Shown here in pieces: positions 1 to 5,755 of a DNA stretch of 7,720 nucleotides. Under the pieces are notes generated by a model. That model ran no database searches. It was not told the origin of the DNA and worked only from the letters and a program-made list of their open reading frames with translations. How positions within the stretch are numbered: the first letter of the stretch is position 1; each line of letters starts with the position of its first letter. The position numbers and the translations under genes were made by a program. The stretch is from an uncultured Fretibacterium sp. Its GTDB lineage: Bacteria; Synergistota; Synergistia; Synergistales; Aminobacteriaceae. The stretch is taken from contig CALGHA010000183.1 in the NCBI GenBank assembly GCA_937915835.1, positions 1-7,720 of the forward strand, in the 5' to 3' direction.

Positions 1-729
1 GCATATGAAAGGCTGTATTATAATCACTCAGCTATAATTCCTCATCAGGCTTCGGCAAAATATCACTTCTCCCAGACAAAAAAGGAAACTCCTCAAGACT
101 TCAATGATTTTCTCGAAACTTGCAGCGTTGAAGAACGAATACAACTCTTACAGGCTCTGAAAGATTTACCCAGCCTCAAAGATGAATATTTTGGAAAACT
201 TGAAGGCTTTAACGAAGTCCTGCCTGAAACAGTTTTAGACGCAGTGAGAGCCGGAATTATCAACAATGAAGCAATAAGAATCTCAGAAATCCGTAAAGCG
301 TTAATCTGGCGAGCTTATAACAAGACGACGTATTATTTTCGTGATGATAAAGAAGTCAATTATCATGAAATAGTTCAATGGGCCGCGAAAAAATCAGGAG
401 TTAACGACGAACAAATCAATAATCTCTCAACGTTCGCTCTTGAAACTAGAATTATCGAGAAATATTTTGAAGCTATGTGGGATAAACTTGACCATAACCA
501 ACGAATGGCAGTCCTCAATAGTATTGAGAAGGAAACCGGCGTTAATCTCGACAAAAACTCAATCGCAACAATGGTAGGAGCAGCAGCACTTACGGCATTA
601 GCAGTCGCTACAAAATTCGTCATAACAAGTATAAGCTGGCCTGTCATGGGAAGTCCTGAGAAAGAAACCGTAAGCACTTTGATAATGACGGTCAACACGA
701 TAAAAGCTAAACGATGGGGTAAAAACTAA
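1..729 (+). CDS. YaaW-like (UPF0174-type) protein of unknown function, 5' truncated
   Basis: The frame is open from the first base, so the gene enters from the left edge and 242 codons are visible. The in-frame GTG at 244 is not the true start: the 81 codons before it look coding and match the same family. The visible part is mostly charged and helical. From memory it resembles E. coli YaaW: a FLETCSVEERIQLL segment (near residue 37), a middle stretch LPETVLDAVRAGI, then LETRIIEKYFEAMWDKLD, which parallels IEQQLLEQFLRNTWKKMD in YaaW. The C-terminal third holds an Ala/Val/Ile-rich stretch (around codons 195-218) that could be a membrane-associated helix. The molecular function of the family is not known. 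It lies 18 bases before the OB-fold gene on the same strand, so the two may be co-transcribed. The family call rests on recalled motifs, so confidence in the name is moderate; that it is coding is nearly certain. Confidence 0.62.
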   Translation, partial: AYERLYYNHSAIIPHQASAKYHFSQTKKETPQDFNDFLETCSVEERIQLLQALKDLPSLKDEYFGKLEGFNEVLPETVLDAVRAGIINNEAIRISEIRKALIWRAYNKTTYYFRDDKEVNYHEIVQWAAKKSGVNDEQINNLSTFALETRIIEKYFEAMWDKLDHNQRMAVLNSIEKETGVNLDKNSIATMVGAAALTALAVATKFVITSISWPVMGSPEKETVSTLIMTVNTIKAKRWGKN

Positions 730-747
730 GAAAGTGAGATTAAGATT

Positions 748-1476
748 ATGACAAACAAGATAAGTTATAAATTTCTTTCGTTGTTAATATTTTCCCTGCT
801 CGTTTTGGGTGAAGCTGTTTATGCGAGCGATAATGTTATAAAAATTTCGGCGGCAAGATTAATGCATGAGTATGCGAACGATGACGCTAGGGCTGATGCA
901 ATTTACAAGGGAAACGAATTAGAGATTTCCGGCACCGTCGATTCTCTGGGAATTATCGGCTCAATCCTTTACGTCAATCTTGAGGCCGGAGACTTTCTCG
1001 GAAAAACTATCAGCTTAACAGGAATAAAAATCAGGAACGTATCCTGCCGCTTTCCTGAGAATGCCAAACGTCAGCTTGCTCAACTCTATAAGGGAAGCAA
1101 GATTGTATTATCAGGAACTTGTATCGGAATGTTCGGAGTAAAAGTTCCTGTCGTCGGTCAAATGTTAGGTATCGGCTCAATCGGAAATGTCATAATTGAA
1201 AATTGTAATATCATTGAGCCTAAAATTACTCCGGACGATTTCAAAGAAGTCAACGTTCAGCAGACTGTTTTCACGTCATCACAGCTTCAACAGGAATATG
1301 TGAAAAATCGTATCGCCGCTGAACTGAATTACGACGGAAAATATGTTAAAGTCTCAGGGATTGCGAATAATTTCGAGAGAGACAGCAAGGGAATTTATAT
1401 TGACCTAAGCGATAATGTAACTTGTTATTTCCCGGACTTGAGACTTTCACTGTTGCCGGACTTGATACGAGTATAA
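748..1476 (+). CDS. Exported multi-unit OB-fold (tRNA_anti-like) protein, N-terminal fragment upstream of a frame break
   Basis: The 242-residue product begins with a good signal peptide: a Lys-containing N terminus, a hydrophobic core at about residues 9-21, and a probable cleavage site after VYA (residue 26). There is no lipobox Cys. Residues 33-158 form a complete OB-fold-like unit with LMHEY, a YKGNELEISGTVDSLG strand pair, SCRFPE, LYKGSKIVLSGTCIG and ENCNIIEP. A second unit starts near residue 173 (FTSSQLQQEY) and runs to TCYF. Reading then leaves the family pattern and meets a stop 15 codons later. The continuation of unit 2 lies in the -1 frame (next entry), so this is almost certainly the front part of a longer gene. 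Similar units occur in periplasmic or lipoprotein 'tRNA_anti-like' OB-fold proteins (Pfam PF12869 by recall), whose ligands are largely unknown. The start ATG has only a weak purine-rich lead (AAAGTGAG, about 13 bases upstream). Confidence 0.75.
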   Translation: MTNKISYKFLSLLIFSLLVLGEAVYASDNVIKISAARLMHEYANDDARADAIYKGNELEISGTVDSLGIIGSILYVNLEAGDFLGKTISLTGIKIRNVSCRFPENAKRQLAQLYKGSKIVLSGTCIGMFGVKVPVVGQMLGIGSIGNVIIENCNIIEPKITPDDFKEVNVQQTVFTSSQLQQEYVKNRIAAELNYDGKYVKVSGIANNFERDSKGIYIDLSDNVTCYFPDLRLSLLPDLIRV

Positions 1477-2852
1477 GGCGATATAAGCTGAATTTCGAGG
1501 ATTGTTCACTCGTTGAGCCTAATGTGAGCGACAATGAGATTGAACATGAATTGCAGAATAAAACTTTTACGTCAAGGCAATTTTACTCTGAATATCAAGC
1601 GAATAAATTAGCCTCAGCAAAATTTGATTACAAGCGCGTGAATGTCTCAGGGAAAATCGATAAATTCGGCGAGGATAAGGACGGGCTTTATCTCGTGCTG
1701 AAAAATAATGTTGTGTGCTACTTTTCACGGGAAAATGAGTATCAGTTAGCTTTGCTCGAAACAGGACAGGAAATTACGATAAACGGCCAATGTGAGGGAA
1801 TTAATTCTAAGCATATTAATATAACACGTTCTATTTTATTGACGCCGAAAATTGAAACTGATGCTGACTTACTGAAAGTTACATATTCTCCTTCTCAGCT
1901 GTTACAGGAATACAAATCCAGCAGGATAACGGCTAAAGCTAAGACCGGAAAATTTATCACTGTAGCCGGGACGATCGGCGAAATTAATTTTGGCAAGGAC
2001 GGCGGCGGAGGTTATATCGGGCTGAACGCGGAAAGCTACTTCGGAAATCTCAAATGCTATTTCTCTGATGACACAATGCACCAGATTTTAACACTAAGCG
2101 AGGGACAAAGCGTTAAACTTACGGGAAAATATATCGGTTCAGTTACGACATTAACGACGAGTTTAGGCCTGGAAGAATGTTATTTGATTGAGCCAATTTT
2201 GACTTCAACGAATAATCATGATGACAAAATTTATTCTCCTTCTCAGCTCTTTGAGGAATATGATTTGAACGCGAAAGCCGCCGATATAAAATTTAAGAAT
2301 AAACTTGTGAGTGTTACGGGCACGATAGACTTTATAGGACAAGACGGCAAGTATTCTTACTTAACCTTAAGCGCTAATCGTTATCTCGGAAGTCTTAATT
2401 GCTATTTTTCTCAAGCTAATAACTGGCAGCTTTCTCAGCTCAACAAGGGCCAGCGAATTACTCTCAAAGGTGAATGCATGGGAATTATCACGACGATAAC
2501 AGGAAATATCGGAATTAATAACTGTGTTTTGCTTGAGCCTGAACTCGAAGAGATTAACCAGGAGAATATAACTTTTTCGCCTGAACGCCTCTTTGACGAA
2601 TACGAGACTAACAAGACGGCTGACGAAAATCGAAAGGGTAAACGAATTACGGTCTCAGGAAAAATCAGCAAGGTCGGGAAGAATTATATTGACCTTGACG
2701 CAAATCGTTACTTTGGAGTTGTCCGATGTTCCTTTTCGACGAGTTCATCAGAACAGCTTAAACGGTATAATAAGGGAGAAAATATTACGATTACAGGCTG
2801 GTATGTCGGAAAAATGACGGTTAATATCGGTCTAGAAGATTGCAATATTCAA
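844..2852 (+). repeat. Six tandem OB-fold-like protein units
   Basis: Units run at about 844-1221, 1264-1520 (broken), 1563-1847, 1881-2195, 2229-2540 and 2571-2852. Each opens with a short helix ending in EY, has paired beta strands with VxG, a CYF or CSF, a Lys/Glu-Gly-Gln turn before ITIxG, and closes with C-x-L/I-x-E-P. Two features show the units are internal duplications that have since diverged. Units 4 and 5 open with an identical 17-base DNA word (1884-1900 and 2232-2248), 116 codons apart. The two Cys positions (CYF and the terminal C-x-L-x-E-P) recur in most units and could form disulphides in an exported protein; unit 3 has Ser-Ile in place of the terminal Cys. Confidence 0.75.
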
Positions 2853-2855
2853 TAA
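1422..2855 (+). CDS. OB-fold (tRNA_anti-like) repeat protein, C-terminal part of the frameshifted gene starting at 748
   Basis: This frame (up to 477 residues from a TTG at 1422) carries the end of unit 2 (TVAGLDTS, EDCSLVEP) and four further units, each about 105-120 codons. Each unit shows the same order: F/YSPSQLxxEY, then KxVxVxGxI, then a YIxLxxNRYxG-type strand, CYFS, LxxGQxITLxGxCxG, and CxLxEP. Unit boundaries fall near 1563, 1881, 2229 and 2571. It has no signal peptide and no ribosome binding site at 1422, and the first internal ATG comes only in unit 4 (after about 210 codons). A GTG at 1524 is a possible formal start but also lacks a clear Shine-Dalgarno. Independent expression as a secreted protein is therefore unlikely. 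It is either the decayed tail of the upstream gene or is reached by frameshifting. The product would be periplasmic or extracellular. No catalytic motif is visible; OB folds usually bind ligands or other macromolecules. Confidence 0.68.
   Translation: MLFPGLETFTVAGLDTSIRRYKLNFEDCSLVEPNVSDNEIEHELQNKTFTSRQFYSEYQANKLASAKFDYKRVNVSGKIDKFGEDKDGLYLVLKNNVVCYFSRENEYQLALLETGQEITINGQCEGINSKHINITRSILLTPKIETDADLLKVTYSPSQLLQEYKSSRITAKAKTGKFITVAGTIGEINFGKDGGGGYIGLNAESYFGNLKCYFSDDTMHQILTLSEGQSVKLTGKYIGSVTTLTTSLGLEECYLIEPILTSTNNHDDKIYSPSQLFEEYDLNAKAADIKFKNKLVSVTGTIDFIGQDGKYSYLTLSANRYLGSLNCYFSQANNWQLSQLNKGQRITLKGECMGIITTITGNIGINNCVLLEPELEEINQENITFSPERLFDEYETNKTADENRKGKRITVSGKISKVGKNYIDLDANRYFGVVRCSFSTSSSEQLKRYNKGENITITGWYVGKMTVNIGLEDCNIQ
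1428..1466 (+). other. Frame break inside OB unit 2, flanked by a 10-base direct repeat
   Basis: The upstream frame is in register with the family up to CYF (codons at 1423-1431); the downstream frame is in register from TVAG (about 1449 on). Sister units have 16 residues between CYF and the ITIxG strand, whereas only about 5 remain here, so about 34 bases are missing, which also accounts for the change of frame by -1. The word CCGGACTTGA occurs at 1432-1441 and again at 1456-1465, marking a locally rearranged stretch. The heptamer TTTCCCG at 1428-1434 sits in the X_XXY_YYZ register for -1 slippage, but no strong downstream stem was found (only CCGG pairing with CCGG). Confidence 0.65.
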
Positions 2856-2863
2856 TAGCTGAG

Positions 2864-2909
2864 AAAAAAGCCGCCGTGAGCTTAATATATCATTAGAACT
2901 TACGACGGC
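2864..2909 (-). terminator. Intrinsic terminator of the lipoprotein gene, possibly bidirectional
   Basis: On the minus strand a hairpin with arms at 2909-2896 and 2883-2870 is followed directly by six T (A-run at 2864-2869 on the plus strand). The arm beginning GCCGTCGTAAGTT pairs with one ending in GGCGGC, with G-U wobbles and one mismatch; the loop is about 12 bases. It lies 18 bases past the lipoprotein stop. Read from the plus strand, the same hairpin follows the OB-fold gene stop at 2855, but its stem gains two C-A mismatches and only AATTTAT follows, so it would be weaker in that direction. Confidence 0.7.
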
Positions 2910-2926
2910 AATTTATGTGTCAGGCT

Positions 2927-3502
2927 TTAATTTTGTTTCCTGAAAGTGAACGTAATATCATAATCAACTCCGTGTGTATCATCAATTTTTGCGACACCTT
3001 TTTGCTGAATAGTCATTGTTTTTTCTGATAAAATTTCTATTTCCATCACAGTACGATATGCATCATAGACTTCACCGCGCCACTTGTTTGAGCCTATATG
3101 TGTTAAATAGATAACTTGATCGTCAATGTCAATCGGAATAATTCCCAAATATGAGCGTGTATCACCGTCAAGAAAAGCATGCCAGCTTGTATGACTTGTA
3201 ACAAATGAAACTCCCGTATCATTCTTGAGCTGAGTATTTGAGAATATTGTTGTCCCTGAGATTTGCTGAAGTTCTATGCTGTCTTCATCGTAATCAATAG
3301 TTATTGCGTCAGCTCCTTCAATCATAAGCCAAGTTCCGTTTAAGACGCTTGAAGTGTTATATGTATCCGGATAATTATTCGGAGTTTCATCGGTTTGAGT
3401 TTCTTCATCGGAAGTTTCTTCGTCATAAACATTGCCGCCGCATCCTGAGAGCATGAACACGCATAAACTCATCACAAGCATTAATCCCCAAAATTTACGC
3501 AT
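2927..3502 (-). CDS. Small orphan lipoprotein
   Basis: The preferred start is the ATG at 3502, giving 191 residues. AGGGGG lies 7 bases upstream, and this start places a textbook lipoprotein signal at the N terminus: MRK, a hydrophobic core, then the lipobox LSGC with Cys21. The frame stays open to an ATG at 3607, but that extension would bury the signal and has no ribosome binding site. After the lipid-anchored Cys comes an acidic, Thr/Glu/Asp-rich tether (about residues 26-50). A mature domain of about 140 residues follows, with alternating beta-strand character: LNGTWLMIEG, IELQQISGTTIF, YLGIIPIDIDDQVIYL, IEILSEKTMTI, YDITFTFRK. The opening 'NGTW' and the closing strand recall small lipocalin/calycin-like lipoprotein domains, but no family was recognised, and function is unknown. 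It would be anchored in a membrane facing the periplasm or outside. It follows gntP on the same strand but is separated by a 159-base GC-rich spacer and probably has its own promoter. Confidence 0.85.
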   Translation of the reverse strand: MRKFWGLMLVMSLCVFMLSGCGGNVYDEETSDEETQTDETPNNYPDTYNTSSVLNGTWLMIEGADAITIDYDEDSIELQQISGTTIFSNTQLKNDTGVSFVTSHTSWHAFLDGDTRSYLGIIPIDIDDQVIYLTHIGSNKWRGEVYDAYRTVMEIEILSEKTMTIQQKGVAKIDDTHGVDYDITFTFRKQN

Positions 3503-3509
3503 AATATTT

Positions 3510-3515
3510 CCCCCT
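3510..3515 (-). promoter_or_regulatory. Shine-Dalgarno site that fixes the lipoprotein start
   Basis: On the minus strand AGGGGG sits 7 bases before the ATG at 3502. No comparable site precedes the upstream in-frame ATG at 3607, which supports the shorter product. Confidence 0.75.
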
Positions 3516-3574
3516 GATAAAAATATGCACAATATTAACACTTGAAGACGCGAAAAGAAAAATTTTTTGCAATT

Positions 3575-3645
3575 CGGCTTGAGCGGGTGGGGCAACGACA
3601 CGGGCATGTGTCGTGCGCGTAGCCGGAGGGTGGGAGCGCGGCTCG
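3575..3645. repeat. GC-rich hairpin-bearing intergenic island
   Basis: This stretch is much richer in G and C than its surroundings. It holds a perfect 7-base inverted repeat (ACGACAC at 3595-3601 with GTGTCGT at 3608-3614, loop of 6). A second possible stem pairs AGCCG at 3621-3625 with CGGCT at 3639-3643, and a short GAGC/GCTC stem lies at 3634-3644. The word GGGTGGG occurs on both sides (3585-3591 and 3628-3634). It lies just past the gntP stop but neither hairpin is followed by a T-run, so it is not a standard terminator. It may be a dispersed extragenic repeat or an RNA-stabilising structure. Confidence 0.5.
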
Positions 3646-3661
3646 TAAATTTTCCCCAGTC

Positions 3662-5026
3662 TTACAGCATATACAATGAAATCGCGTAAATTGCCAGAAC
3701 AGCAACGACACCTTGAATTAACGTTGCTACAGTCTGAGCCTTATACGCCGTATTCAAGTCCATATCGCTGAACTGAGTAACAACCCAGAAATAAGAATCA
3801 TTAGCATGCGACACAACCATTGCTCCGCTTCCGATTGCGAGTGTAGCGAGAACTCCTCCCATTGGTGAGCCAAGCCCTAACGAAGCAAGCATTGGGGCGA
3901 TAATCTGTGCTGTTGTAACGATTGCTACGGTTGATGAGCCTTGAGCTGTCTTGAGTGCCGCCGCAATGATAAACGGAAGGAATATCCCGAAGTTGTAAGA
4001 CGATAATGCTTCACCGATGTAATTTCCAACTCCTGAAGCCGCAATTACCGCACCAAGTCCGCCGCCTGCCGCCGTAATCATGATAATATTTGCTCCGTCT
4101 TTAACGCCTTCACCAATCCAGCCGTTTGTAACTTCTTCAGTGAATGGAGCCAAGAAGAAGCAAAGAATTACACCGATTGAGAGAGCGATTACGGGATTTC
4201 CCAAGAAGTTAGAGACGATGAATAACGTTGTTTCTTTTCCGCCAATTTTCGCAAGAGTTGACGGGTAACTTATGAACGAACTGAACGCGATTAAGATTAA
4301 CGGTATCAAAATCGGAGCAAACGACTTGAACGCTGACGGAAGAGTTCCGTATTTAGCCTTGAGTTCCTCGTAAGATTCTCCGGCCGCCTGGTTGTCGTCA
4401 AACGGAACAGGAAGATTAGGCCCAGCGATTAACGCGTAAATGTAGCCAGCAATGACAGAAATTATTGATACAACAATTCCCCACATTATGACCATTCCCA
4501 AATCAGCACCGAGTTCATTAGCCGCCGCAATTGGTCCTGGTGTCGGAGGAACAAGAGTATGTGTTGCGTAAAGTCCTGTTGAGAGCGCAATTGCCATGAC
4601 TGAGAGCCTGACTTTACTTCGACGTGCTAAGGATTTGTTGAGCGATGAGAGAATTACGAAGCCGGAATCACAGAAGACGGGAATTGAGACTACCCAGCCG
4701 ATTAAACTCATAGCTAAAGCCGGACGCTTCTCACCGACAATCTTTAATACGCTGTCAGCCATTGTGAAAGCTGCTCCCGACTTCTCAAGCATTGCGCCGA
4801 TAATCGTTCCGAGTAAAATTACAATTCCGATGCCTCGACAAGTTCCGCCGAAACCGTTTAATATTGTGTCGAGAACTTTAGCCGGAGCCATTCCGACCGC
4901 AAGCCCCATTGCGAGAGCTACAGCAAACAGAGCAACAAACGGATGAAACTTCATCTTAGAGATTAGCAAGACCATTAAGACGATGGCAATTACGAGAATT
5001 ACAACGAGCATAGAGCCTTGAACCAT
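3662..5026 (-). CDS. GntP-family permease (gluconate / sugar-acid : H+ symporter)
   Basis: The 454-residue product is the usual length for the gluconate permease (GntP) family of inner-membrane proton symporters. It is hydrophobic throughout, with about 12 or more membrane segments. Recognisable family motifs are IPVFCDSGF (115-123), THTLVPPTPGP (155-165), a GGGLGAVIAASGVGNYIGEAL stretch, and the C-terminal SPMGGVLATLAIGSGAM followed by VSHANDSYFWVVTQF. Substrates in the family include gluconate, D-glycerate, D-serine and other hydroxy acids; the sequence alone does not pick one. The start at 5026 has GGAG 12 bases upstream, slightly long; the ATG at codon 6 is an alternative. The gene is divergent from the acetyltransferase and shares its 141-base upstream region. 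No sugar-acid kinase or dehydratase lies nearby, so no catabolic partner is apparent. Confidence 0.92.
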   Translation of the reverse strand: MVQGSMLVVILVIAIVLMVLLISKMKFHPFVALFAVALAMGLAVGMAPAKVLDTILNGFGGTCRGIGIVILLGTIIGAMLEKSGAAFTMADSVLKIVGEKRPALAMSLIGWVVSIPVFCDSGFVILSSLNKSLARRSKVRLSVMAIALSTGLYATHTLVPPTPGPIAAANELGADLGMVIMWGIVVSIISVIAGYIYALIAGPNLPVPFDDNQAAGESYEELKAKYGTLPSAFKSFAPILIPLILIAFSSFISYPSTLAKIGGKETTLFIVSNFLGNPVIALSIGVILCFFLAPFTEEVTNGWIGEGVKDGANIIMITAAGGGLGAVIAASGVGNYIGEALSSYNFGIFLPFIIAAALKTAQGSSTVAIVTTAQIIAPMLASLGLGSPMGGVLATLAIGSGAMVVSHANDSYFWVVTQFSDMDLNTAYKAQTVATLIQGVVAVLAIYAISLYML

Positions 5027-5046
5027 AGTGAAAAATTTCTCCTTTC

Positions 5047-5155
5047 AGATTGAGTTAGATTAAACGTGTAAAAGTTTTTGTGAATTGTGAATATCTTGTG
5101 TAAAATTATAGCATTCATGAAAACTTTTTATCGCTTGGAATTATTATGTACAAAA
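5047..5155. promoter_or_regulatory. Divergent promoter region between the permease and acetyltransferase genes
   Basis: This AT-rich spacer must carry both transcription starts. On the plus strand TTGTGA (5085-5090), a 16-base gap and TATAGC (5107-5112) make a modest promoter; TATTAT at 5142-5147 is another -10-like word. On the minus strand TTCACA overlaps the same bases, with TAATCT 16 bases on. TTGTGAAT is repeated in tandem (5078-5085 and 5085-5092), with a further TTGTG at 5096, so a regulator could act on both genes here. No strong consensus pair is present. Confidence 0.35.
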
Positions 5156-5159
5156 GGAG
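5156..5159 (+). promoter_or_regulatory. Shine-Dalgarno site that fixes the acetyltransferase start
   Basis: GGAG within AAAAGGAGAAAA lies 8 bases before the ATG at 5168. This selects the start at 5168 over the in-frame ATG at 5087, which has no ribosome binding site and would add 27 residues not typical of the family. Confidence 0.8.
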
Positions 5160-5167
5160 AAAATTTT

Positions 5168-5755
5168 ATGACAGAACTTGAGAAAATGATACGCGGCGAA
5201 TTATACAAACCTTCAGACCCGGAACTAAGAATGCTCAGGCATAAGGCACATAGATTATGCACGATGTTCAATCAGACTTTCGAGACTGACGAGGAGACAC
5301 GATGTGCGATACTGAAAGAGTTATTACCAAACTTTGACGACGAAGAAGTATATTTTCAGGGGCCAATTTACTTTGATTACGGGATTAATACTTTTATCGG
5401 GAAAAATTTTTACGCAAACTTCAACACGACAATTCTTGATGTCTGTCCTGTAACAATCGGCGATAATGTCATGCTCGGAACGAACGTATCACTCTTAACC
5501 GCTGTACATCCATTGAGATACGAAGAACGTAACCCGAAACTTCAGCCAAACGGAGAAATGAGAGTGCTTGAATACGCAAAGCCCATTGTGATCGGCGATA
5601 ATTGCTGGCTCGCTGGAAGTGTTACAGTTACGGGAGGAGTGAAAATAGGTTCCGGCAGTGTCATCGGAGCAGGAAGCGTTGTAACCCGTGATATTCCCCC
5701 GAATGTTCTTGCCGCCGGAGTTCCTTGTAGAGTGATTAAAGAGATTGAGAACTAA
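5168..5755 (+). CDS. maa: Maltose O-acetyltransferase-type sugar acetyltransferase (left-handed beta-helix)
   Basis: The 195-residue enzyme transfers acetyl from acetyl-CoA to a sugar hydroxyl in the cytoplasm. The N terminus (EKMIRGELYKPSDPEL) closely matches the small helical Maltose acetyltransferase domain of E. coli Maa. It is followed by a hexapeptide-repeat beta-helix: YFDYGINTFIGKNFYANFN, DVCPVTIGDNVMLG, then IVIGDNCWLAGSVTV, VKIGSGSVIGAGSVV and the closing IPPNVLAAGVPCRVIKEI. His114 in TAVHPL corresponds to the catalytic His of LacA (His115). The family's usual WIGG is WLAG here. Physiological substrates are uncertain for most members, so 'maa' is a family label, not proof of maltose as acceptor. 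It is transcribed away from gntP, and its last 20 bases overlap the 3' end of ispG on the other strand. Confidence 0.9.
   Translation: MTELEKMIRGELYKPSDPELRMLRHKAHRLCTMFNQTFETDEETRCAILKELLPNFDDEEVYFQGPIYFDYGINTFIGKNFYANFNTTILDVCPVTIGDNVMLGTNVSLLTAVHPLRYEERNPKLQPNGEMRVLEYAKPIVIGDNCWLAGSVTVTGGVKIGSGSVIGAGSVVTRDIPPNVLAAGVPCRVIKEIEN

Noticed and set aside
244..729. A complete gene starting at the GTG at 244
   Set aside because: The same frame is open to base 1 and the upstream codons match the same YaaW-like family, so 244 is internal.
2593..2817. Plus-strand ORF of 74 codons inside the last OB-fold unit
   Set aside because: It is a +1-frame shadow with an unnatural Arg/Leu/Thr-rich composition; the main frame carries the conserved unit.
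3503..3607. N-terminal extension of the lipoprotein from the ATG at 3607
   Set aside because: It would place 35 residues ahead of a textbook lipoprotein signal, runs through the hairpin spacer and has no ribosome binding site.
3585..3634. Intramolecular G-quadruplex
   Set aside because: G-runs are present but the loops would be about 1, 9 and 23 bases, too uneven for a confident call.
4080..4946. Plus-strand ORFs inside the permease gene (4080-4268, 4596-4946)
   Set aside because: They are antisense shadows of a strongly conserved minus-strand gene, with no family match.
5085..5101. CRP-type operator (TGTGA-N6-TCACA) in the divergent spacer
   Set aside because: The TGTGA words are direct, not inverted; no TCACA half-site faces them at the right distance.
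5087..5167. N-terminal extension of the acetyltransferase from the ATG at 5087
   Set aside because: The ATG at 5168 has a well-spaced GGAG and aligns with the family N terminus; the extension lies in the promoter region.
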